From positions 1-6,299 of the forward strand of contig CAYLGY010000118.1 in the NCBI GenBank assembly GCA_964383325.1: a stretch of DNA of 6,299 bases, in the 5' to 3' direction. Position 1 is the stretch's first letter; the number at the start of each line of letters is the position of its first letter. Below, one piece after another: positions 1 to 4,106 of the stretch. Under the pieces are notes generated by a model that worked only from the letters and a program-made list of their open reading frames with translations, searched no databases and was not told where the DNA came from. The position numbers and the translations under genes are program-made. The DNA is from CAYLGY01 sp964383325. Its GTDB lineage: Bacteria > Pseudomonadota > Alphaproteobacteria > Rhizobiales > Rhizobiaceae.

Positions 1-52
1 TCGTACCAATGTTCACATGCGGCTTCGTGCGCTCAAACTTTCCCTTCGCCAT
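1..52 (-). CDS. tuf: Elongation factor Tu, N-terminal fragment (runs off the window)
   Basis: The minus strand from position 52 reads MAKGKFERTKPHVNIGT, the conserved N-terminus of bacterial EF-Tu, ending just before the expected P-loop. EF-Tu is the GTPase that carries aminoacyl-tRNA to the ribosomal A site in the cytoplasm. Only 17 complete codons are inside the window. The start is fixed by the family N-terminus and by a GGAG Shine-Dalgarno 7 nt upstream. It lies 60 nt downstream of fusA in the classic str order rpsL–rpsG–fusA–tuf, so it is probably cotranscribed, though tuf often has additional promoters that I cannot exclude. Whether a second tuf copy exists elsewhere cannot be seen here. 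Confidence 0.95.
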   Translation of the reverse strand, partial: MAKGKFERTKPHVNIGT

Positions 53-59
53 GTGAATT

Positions 60-63
60 CTCC
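60..63 (-). promoter_or_regulatory. Shine-Dalgarno of tuf
   Basis: The minus strand reads GGACGGAG followed by AATTCAC and the tuf ATG. The GGAG core lies 7 nt from the start codon, a normal spacing. It is clearly stronger than the sequences in front of rpsG and fusA, which fits the high expression expected of EF-Tu. Confidence 0.7.
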
Positions 64-112
64 GTCCTTGTCTATGCCCTGAAGGGCTTCAATAGCTGTC
101 CTGGAAGCCGCC

Positions 113-2203
113 TCAGGCGTACTTCTTCTGAATTTCCTCGGCCACGGCGTTCGGGACCGGATCATAGTGATCGAAGATCATCGTGTACTGCGCGCGGCCC
201 TGACTCATCGAGCGCAGATTGTCCACGTATTTGAACATGTTTGCGAGCGGCACGAAGGCATTGACGACCGTAGCCACGCCCCGAGCCTCGGTTCCCTGGA
301 TCTGCCCGCGGCGCGAATTCAGATCGCCGATAACGTCGCCGACATACTCCTCGGGCGTCACAACCTCGACCTTCATGATCGGTTCGAGCAATTGAGCCCC
401 AGCCTTGCGCGCTCCTTCCCGGAACGCAGCGCGGCCTGCAATCTCGAAGGCGAGAACCGAAGAGTCCACATCATGATAGGCTCCATCCACCAGCGTGGCC
501 TTCACGCCCAGCATCGGGAAGCCCGCAAGCGGACCAGATGACAACACGCTTTCGAGGCCCTTCTGGACGCCCGGAATGTACTCCTTCGGTACCGCGCCGC
601 CCACGATCTTCGATTCGAAGACGAAATCCTCGCCATCGGGATTGGGCTCGAAGATGATCTTGACGCGCGCGAACTGACCGGAACCACCAGTCTGCTTCTT
701 GTGCGTGTAATCGACTTCGGCAAGCTTCGTGATCGTCTCACGGTAGGCCACCTGCGGCGCGCCAACATTGGCCTCGACCTTGAACTCGCGCCGCATGCGA
801 TCGACGATGATATCGAGATGCAACTCGCCCATGCCGGCAATGATGGTCTGACCGGATTCTTCGTCCGTCTTGACGCGGAAGGAAGGATCCTCCGCCGCCA
901 GCCGGTTGAGCGCCATGCCCATCCGCTCCTGGTCCGCCTTGGTCTTCGGTTCGATCGCGATCTGGATCACCGGATCAGGGAACTCCATACGCTCCAGAAT
1001 GACCGGCTTCAGCGGATCGCAAAGCGTGTCGCCTGTCGTGGTCTCTTTCAGGCCAGCGAGCGCAACGATATCTCCTGCATACGCTACCTCAATGTCCTCG
1101 CGGCTATTGGAGTGCATCTGCAGCATGCGTCCGATCCGCTCGCGCTTGCCCTTCACCGTATTCTCCAGAGACACACCCTTCTTCAGGACGCCGGAATAGA
1201 TTCGGCAGAAGGTAAGCGACCCGACAAAGGGATCGTTCATGATCTTGAAAGCCAGCATGGAGAGCGGCTCGTCATCCGAAGACTTGCGCATGATCTCCTC
1301 GCCGGTCTTCGCATCGACACCCTTGATATCCGGCACTTCGGGGGGAGAGGGCAGAAAATCGACAACCGCATCCAGCAGCGGCTGAATGCCCTTGTTCTTG
1401 AATGCCGTGCCGCAAAACATCGGATAGAATTGCGTCGCGATCGTTCCCTTGCGGATCAGTGCCCGCAGCTCATCATTCGAGGGCATCTCGCCTTCGAGAT
1501 AACGTTCCATGGCTGCTTCATCGATCTCGACGGCCAGCTCGATCAGCTTCTCACGATATTCTTCCGCACGATCCCGCAGATCGGCAGGAATCTCTTCAAC
1601 ATCCCACGGCGCGCCCGCGGCATCCGACTTCCATACCAGCGCATTCATCTCGATGAGATCGATCACGCCCACAAAATCACTTTCGGCCCCGATCGGCAAT
1701 TGCAGGATCAGGGGCGTGGCGCCCAGGCGACTCTTCACCATCTCCGCCGCGCGATAGAAATCCGCACCGATCTTGTCCATCTTGTTGCAGAAGATCAGGC
1801 GTGGCACATGGTACTTGTCAGCCTGCCGCCACACGGTCTCGGTTTGCGGCTCTACTCCCGCATTGGCATCCAGCAGCGCGATTGCCCCGTCGAGCACGCG
1901 CAGGCTCCGCTCCACCTCGATGGTGAAATCCACATGCCCCGGTGTGTCGATGATGTTCAGACGGCGCTTGCGGCCGTCGCGCCCGGTCCAGAACGTCGTC
2001 GTCGCGGCAGACGTGATCGTGATGCCGCGCTCCTGCTCCTGCGCCATCCAGTCCATCGTCGCCGCGCCATCATGGGTTTCGCCCATCTTGTGCGACTTAC
2101 CGGTATAGAACAGCACACGCTCTGTCGTCGTGGTCTTACCGGCATCAATATGCGCCATGATGCCAAAATTTCGGTAATCTTCGATCTTGAATTCGCGGGC
2201 CAT
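113..2203 (-). CDS. fusA: Elongation factor G, translocase GTPase
   Basis: EF-G is the cytoplasmic GTPase that drives tRNA–mRNA translocation and, with RRF, ribosome recycling. The 696 residues are close to the usual 690–705. The GTPase motifs are intact: P-loop AHIDAGKT at residues 17–24, switch I RGITITS at 59–65, DTPGH at 86–90, NKMD at 140–143 and the G5-type CGTAF at 264–268. Domain II follows from about 290, domain III from about 410, and domain IV carries the tip loop with HD at 577–578, where E. coli has H583. Domain V ends with an LRSMSQGRAQY stretch. The start is the family N-terminus MAREFKIEDYRNFGIMAHID. It lies 35 nt after rpsG and 60 nt before tuf, inside the str operon. No canonical Shine-Dalgarno is seen; AGAGAC sits 6 nt before the ATG. 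The linkage makes this the housekeeping fusA rather than an accessory EF-G2. The stop is TGA, whereas the other complete genes here use TAG. Confidence 0.98.
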   Translation of the reverse strand: MAREFKIEDYRNFGIMAHIDAGKTTTTERVLFYTGKSHKMGETHDGAATMDWMAQEQERGITITSAATTTFWTGRDGRKRRLNIIDTPGHVDFTIEVERSLRVLDGAIALLDANAGVEPQTETVWRQADKYHVPRLIFCNKMDKIGADFYRAAEMVKSRLGATPLILQLPIGAESDFVGVIDLIEMNALVWKSDAAGAPWDVEEIPADLRDRAEEYREKLIELAVEIDEAAMERYLEGEMPSNDELRALIRKGTIATQFYPMFCGTAFKNKGIQPLLDAVVDFLPSPPEVPDIKGVDAKTGEEIMRKSSDDEPLSMLAFKIMNDPFVGSLTFCRIYSGVLKKGVSLENTVKGKRERIGRMLQMHSNSREDIEVAYAGDIVALAGLKETTTGDTLCDPLKPVILERMEFPDPVIQIAIEPKTKADQERMGMALNRLAAEDPSFRVKTDEESGQTIIAGMGELHLDIIVDRMRREFKVEANVGAPQVAYRETITKLAEVDYTHKKQTGGSGQFARVKIIFEPNPDGEDFVFESKIVGGAVPKEYIPGVQKGLESVLSSGPLAGFPMLGVKATLVDGAYHDVDSSVLAFEIAGRAAFREGARKAGAQLLEPIMKVEVVTPEEYVGDVIGDLNSRRGQIQGTEARGVATVVNAFVPLANMFKYVDNLRSMSQGRAQYTMIFDHYDPVPNAVAEEIQKKYA

Positions 2204-2238
2204 CGGACTGTCTCTAACCTTGTTCGTTCAACTGGCTA

Positions 2239-2709
2239 CTACCAGCGGTAATGCGAGAAAGCCCGATTGGCCTCGGCCATTCGGTGAGTATCCTCGCGCT
2301 TCTTCACGGCAGAGCCGCGATTGTTTGCCGCGTCAAGCAATTCGCCGGACAGACGGGCAATCATCGTGGTCTCGTTGCGGCCACGAGCCGCATTGATCAG
2401 CCAGCGAATGGCCAGGGCCTGCCGACGCTCGGTCCGCACCTCAACGGGCACCTGATAGGTAGCGCCGCCAACGCGCCGTGAACGCACCTCGACATGCGGC
2501 GCGACATTCTCGAGCGCCTGATGGAACAGCGCCAGCGGCTCGGTCTTCGCCTTGGATTCGACCTGCTCGAGCGCCCCATAGACAATGCTCTCGGCAACCG
2601 ATTTCTTGCCATGCAGCATGATGGCATTCATGAACTTCGTAATCACCAGATCTCCGAATTTCGGGTCCGGATGAATTTCACGCTTCTCTGCACGGTGGCG
2701 TCGGGACAT
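2239..2709 (-). CDS. rpsG: 30S ribosomal protein S7
   Basis: S7 is a primary 16S rRNA binder that nucleates assembly of the 30S head and contacts the E-site tRNA. The 156-residue length is the standard bacterial form. Visible family signatures are MSRRHRAEKREI at the N-terminus, KFMNAIMLHGKKS (about 25–37), RSRRVGGATYQVP (about 77–89) and the C-terminal ending FSHYRW. The charged N-terminal arm and the beta-hairpin region are present, with no insertion. It lies 65 nt after rpsL and 35 nt before fusA. In E. coli, S7 represses its own translation by binding the rpsL–rpsG spacer, and the spacer here contains a strong hairpin (2737–2766) that could play that part. Only a weak purine-rich AGAGAC lies at ribosome-binding distance, 7 nt before the ATG, so initiation may depend partly on coupling from rpsL. 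Confidence 0.98.
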   Translation of the reverse strand: MSRRHRAEKREIHPDPKFGDLVITKFMNAIMLHGKKSVAESIVYGALEQVESKAKTEPLALFHQALENVAPHVEVRSRRVGGATYQVPVEVRTERRQALAIRWLINAARGRNETTMIARLSGELLDAANNRGSAVKKREDTHRMAEANRAFSHYRW

Positions 2710-2736
2710 CTGCTTCGTCTCTCAACTGATCTCAAG

Positions 2737-2766
2737 GCCCCGGCTTCGCAAAGCGAAGCATGGGGC
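2737..2766 (-). promoter_or_regulatory. Stable hairpin in the rpsL–rpsG spacer, candidate S7 operator
   Basis: In the operon transcript this folds as a 7-bp stem GCUUCGC/GCGAAGC closed by a UUU loop. It sits on a 5-bp stem GCCCC/GGGGC, separated by a small asymmetric internal loop (AU opposite C). It lies between the rpsL stop and the rpsG start. No U-tract follows, so it is not an intrinsic terminator. By position it resembles the E. coli str spacer where S7 binds to repress translation. The function is inferred from position and structure only; 16S-like sequence mimicry has not been checked. Confidence 0.45.
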
Positions 2767-2774
2767 GGCCAAGC

Positions 2775-3146
2775 CTATTTCGGGCGCTTCGCGCCATATT
2801 TGGAACGGCGCTGCTTGCGGTCCTTCACGCCCTGCGTATCCAGGACGCCGCGGATGATGTGATACCGAACCCCAGGAAGATCCTTTACGCGGCCGCCGCG
2901 GATCATGACCACGGAGTGCTCCTGGAGATTGTGACCCTCACCCGGAATGTAGCCGATGACCTCGAACCCATTGGTTAGACGGATCTTGGCCACTTTCCGC
3001 AGTGCCGAGTTCGGCTTCTTCGGCGTCGTCGTGTAGACGCGGGTGCACACGCCACGCTTCTGAGGATTCTCCTGCATTGCAGGAACCTTGTTGCGCTTCA
3101 GCGGCGCGGTGCGCGGCTTGCGGATCAATTGGTTTACGGTAGGCAT
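2775..3146 (-). CDS. rpsL: 30S ribosomal protein S12
   Basis: S12 lies at the decoding centre of the 30S subunit and helps control the accuracy of codon reading. The 123 residues match the family length. The family core is intact: PQKRGVCTRVYTTTPKKPNSALRKV (about 28–52) and EGHNLQEHSV followed by RGGRVKDLPGVRYH (about 70–96). The residues where streptomycin-resistance changes classically occur, K43 and K88, are both wild type. D89, the site that RimO methylthiolates in many bacteria, is present. The start MPTVNQLIRKPR is the usual N-terminus, preceded by TAAGG 4 nt upstream. It is the first gene of the str operon, with a convincing promoter at 3396–3424 and a leader of about 240 nt. rpsG follows after 65 nt. 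Confidence 0.98.
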   Translation of the reverse strand: MPTVNQLIRKPRTAPLKRNKVPAMQENPQKRGVCTRVYTTTPKKPNSALRKVAKIRLTNGFEVIGYIPGEGHNLQEHSVVMIRGGRVKDLPGVRYHIIRGVLDTQGVKDRKQRRSKYGAKRPK

Positions 3147-3222
3147 TCCACCTTATCCCCGTTAGAACTTCCTACTTTCCGGTTATGCCGAAAGGCCCGG
3201 ATGACATCTTCCCATGCAGCAA

Positions 3223-3257
3223 ATCGGGATTCGAACTGTCCTGCGTTCGTTCCCGAT
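3223..3257 (-). other. Leader hairpin, 12 bp with a small internal loop
   Basis: On the transcribed strand AUCGGGA pairs with UCCCGAU (7 bp), then a 1×2 internal loop (A opposite AA), then CGAAC pairs with GUUCG (5 bp), closed by the 8-nt loop GCAGGACA. All 12 pairs are Watson-Crick. It lies about 77 nt upstream of the rpsL start. Only a short AUUU follows, so it is not a terminator. It could be a protein-binding or mRNA-stabilising element. Confidence 0.55.
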
Positions 3258-3269
3258 CCAAATGCAGAG

Positions 3270-3286
3270 GAGGCGGAAACCGCCTC
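3270..3286 (-). other. Leader hairpin, 7-bp GC-rich stem with UUU loop
   Basis: The transcript strand reads GAGGCGG–UUU–CCGCCUC, a perfect 7-bp stem with only one A–U pair. An A·C mismatch and one further A–U pair extend it outward. It lies 12 nt upstream of the larger leader hairpin, so the two probably form a tandem pair. There is no U-tract after it. Confidence 0.55.
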
Positions 3287-3290
3287 TTGC

Positions 3291-3300
3291 TTGCCGGCAA
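3291..3300. repeat. Perfect 10-bp palindrome TTGCCGGCAA
   Basis: The ten bases are identical on both strands. The palindrome lies about 90 bp downstream of the predicted rpsL transcription start, next to the leader hairpins. The same ten bases also occur at 4321–4330 inside rpoC, where they simply encode protein, so the word is not specific to regulatory DNA. It could be a dimeric-protein operator or chance. Confidence 0.25.
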
Positions 3301-3395
3301 TAATTCGCTCTGTTGGTCTGAACCTTGTTTGAGGATTTAATTCCGGATAGAAAATATCCCGAACGAGGACGCCTCACATCGGCTCGTGTGGCGGC

Positions 3396-3424
3396 TGAAT
3401 ACCCATTCCACCCGCCTTCGTCAA
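3396..3424 (-). promoter_or_regulatory. Promoter of the str operon (rpsL)
   Basis: The minus strand carries CTTGACG, with the -35 hexamer TTGACG at 3419–3424, a spacer of exactly 17 bp, and the -10 hexamer TATTCA at 3396–3401. TTGAC-type -35 boxes are typical of alphaproteobacterial housekeeping promoters. It is the best sigma70-like match I found in the rpoC–rpsL spacer and points toward rpsL, with a predicted start near 3389. Together with the terminator after rpoC, it makes the str operon its own transcription unit. Confidence 0.75.
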
Positions 3425-3435
3425 GCCCGACCGCC

Positions 3436-3564
3436 TCAAAACATCAGGAATTCGCCGGGCGCCGCCCGTCTCGCAAGAATATATCGCCGATGGGCGTCCA
3501 GAAGCAGGCGAAATTGCGCCTGGGGATCGCCCGTCCCACAATCGGGCAGCGGTTTCCCCGCCAT
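3436..3564 (-). CDS. Possible small ORF, 42 codons, unknown function
   Basis: I do not recognise this product. The frame runs from an ATG at 3564 to a TGA at 3436–3438 and begins MAGKPLPDCGTG and ends PGEFLMF. The middle is amphipathic-looking (FRLLLDAHRRYILARRA) and could form one basic helix. Two things favour a gene. A promoter-like element at 3587–3615 would start transcription about 16 nt before the ATG, and GGGGTG lies 3 nt before the start. Third-codon positions are only moderately GC-rich, and a 42-codon open frame can arise by chance in this composition. The stop lies 11 bp before the rpsL -35 box, so the transcript could read into the str leader. Alternatives are a non-coding RNA, or an upstream str promoter with no protein product. 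Confidence 0.3.
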   Translation of the reverse strand: MAGKPLPDCGTGDPQAQFRLLLDAHRRYILARRAAPGEFLMF

Positions 3565-3586
3565 TTGCACCCCGAGTCTCGAGCTG

Positions 3587-3615
3587 ATTCTAGCCAGAAA
3601 CAAAAAACAATGCAA
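3587..3615 (-). promoter_or_regulatory. Second promoter-like element, upstream of the possible small ORF
   Basis: The minus strand has TTGCAT (3610–3615), a 17-bp T-rich spacer (3593–3609) and TAGAAT (3587–3592). The hexamers match the sigma70 consensus at four of six and five of six positions. The predicted start is near 3580. It could serve the 42-codon ORF, act as a distal str promoter about 190 bp upstream of the main one, or both. It faces away from the plus-strand gene at 3696, so the spacer may be a divergent promoter region. Confidence 0.5.
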
Positions 3616-3682
3616 AGTGGGCCTCGCAGGCACGATTCGCGTCCTGCCCCGTTATGCTTCGGGCACCGGGCAATTTCGACCC

Positions 3683-3689
3683 AAAGGAG
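3683..3689 (+). promoter_or_regulatory. Shine-Dalgarno of the 95-residue gene
   Basis: AAAGGAG lies 6 nt before the ATG at 3696, the best Shine-Dalgarno in the window. It decides the start: an in-frame ATG at 3654 would add 14 residues that run across this site, and nothing suitable precedes that ATG. Confidence 0.75.
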
Positions 3690-3695
3690 TCCCAG

Positions 3696-3983
3696 ATGAT
3701 GCCCAGCAATGACAATAGCCCTTCCCCTGTCTTCGTCATCATAGGTCGCGTGCGCCGCGAGGCAGATGGACCGTCCGAACCCGTCCAGATCCTCCTGATG
3801 GCGCCGGATGACGATTCTGCAGTGCGCATGGCACTCGATGCGCTCGCCGCGCAATCCTATGCAGAAGCGGACCTCGACCAGATTGGCGAAATTTACGAGA
3901 TGCCGGAAGAAGAGCCGCATGCTTCAGCCTATCAGGGCGCACTGGAGGGTGAAATCGCAATCCTGACCTATGACGGCGAGTAG
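3696..3983 (+). CDS. Small acidic protein of unknown function
   Basis: I do not recognise a family. The 95 residues begin MMPSNDNSPSPVFVIIGRV. The protein is strikingly acidic: about 20 Asp/Glu, only four Arg, no Lys and no Cys. A plausible fold has a beta strand FVIIGRV (13–19), a strand VQILLMAP (30–37), an acidic turn DDD (38–40), a helix SAVRMALDALAAQSY (41–55), a strand IGEIYEM (63–69), a short helix SAYQGAL (77–83) and a final strand EIAILTY (86–92). There is no signal peptide or membrane segment, so it is probably cytoplasmic. The strong Shine-Dalgarno and a coherent hydrophobic pattern argue that it is real. A second ATG at 3699 is an almost equal start. It is convergent with rpoC and divergent from rpsL. 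No strong promoter is visible; the best is a weak TTGCAC–17–TTCTAG at 3565–3593. A role in transcription or translation would be guesswork from position. Confidence 0.8.
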   Translation: MMPSNDNSPSPVFVIIGRVRREADGPSEPVQILLMAPDDDSAVRMALDALAAQSYAEADLDQIGEIYEMPEEEPHASAYQGALEGEIAILTYDGE

Positions 3984-4020
3984 CGCCTCTCTTGTGAAGG
4001 ATCTTCTTGCACCGGTCGCA

Positions 4021-4058
4021 CAAGGAAAAGGGACGGCGCGGTAAATCCGCCCGTCCCT
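4021..4058 (-). terminator. Intrinsic terminator of rpoC
   Basis: On the minus strand, 48 nt after the rpoC stop, AGGGACGG and CCGTCCCT (4029–4036 and 4051–4058) form an 8-bp stem. GCGG/CCGC (4038–4041 and 4047–4050) extends it inward by 4 bp, with one bulged base at 4037 and a 5-nt loop. In the rpoC direction the stem is followed by TTTTCCTTG. Read on the plus strand no T-run follows, so it mainly serves rpoC and gives little termination for the convergent gene at 3696–3983. Confidence 0.85.
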
Positions 4059-4106
4059 CGCTTACAAGCATTCAGCGGTCCTGCGGCCGTGCCAGGAAGC
4101 TCAATT

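Larger units (their letters stand above)
3147..3389 (-). promoter_or_regulatory. Long structured 5' leader of the str operon
   Basis: If transcription starts about 7 nt after the -10 element at 3396–3401, the rpsL mRNA has a leader of about 240 nt. It contains two clear hairpins (3270–3286 and 3223–3257), a perfect 10-bp palindrome (3291–3300) and a weaker GGATA/TATCC hairpin (3345–3359). The final 75 nt before the start codon show little strong pairing and end in TAAGG, the probable ribosome binding sequence. No U-tract follows either hairpin, so this does not look like a simple attenuator. A leader this long for a ribosomal protein operon suggests post-transcriptional control or an mRNA-stability element. 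I do not recognise it as a known leader family. Confidence 0.5.

Noticed and set aside
76..87. Small inverted repeat GCCC/GGGC in the fusA–tuf spacer
   Set aside because: It has only 4–5 bp and no following T-run. It is too weak to call a terminator or a regulatory element.
701..2251. 516-codon plus-strand open frame
   Set aside because: It is wholly antisense to fusA, mirrors its codon pattern, and its product has no recognisable family texture.
2783..2795. GGCGC/GCGCC hairpin at the end of rpsL
   Set aside because: Five base pairs inside the conserved C-terminal codons of S12 are explained by coding sequence.
3223..3245. tRNA-like T-loop word GTTCGAATCCC on the minus strand
   Set aside because: The five bases on either side of TTCGAAT cannot pair as a T stem, and no anticodon or acceptor arm is found. 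The word is part of the leader hairpin at 3223–3257.
3325..3353. Plus-strand promoter-like TTGTTT–17–TAGAAA
   Set aside because: It lies inside the rpsL leader and faces away from it, with no plus-strand gene for about 340 bp. The match is moderate and the region AT-rich, so chance is likely.
3183..3377. 64-codon minus-strand frame from a GTG, spanning most of the rpsL leader
   Set aside because: It has no Shine-Dalgarno before the GTG, an unlikely Cys/Arg-rich product, and a better explanation as non-coding leader. Its last ten codons from an internal ATG could be a leader peptide, but nothing else supports that.
3654..3695. Upstream ATG extending the acidic protein by 14 residues
   Set aside because: There is no ribosome binding sequence before it, and the extension is read across the good AAAGGAG of the start at 3696.
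3444..3920. 158-codon minus-strand frame overlapping the plus-strand 95-residue gene
   Set aside because: The plus-strand gene has a strong Shine-Dalgarno and coherent protein pattern. The antisense product is Cys/Arg/Trp-rich, with no start signal.
3996..4024. CTTGTG/CACAAG inverted repeat after the plus-strand gene
   Set aside because: A 6-bp stem with a 22-nt loop and no T-run is unlikely to be a terminator for that gene.
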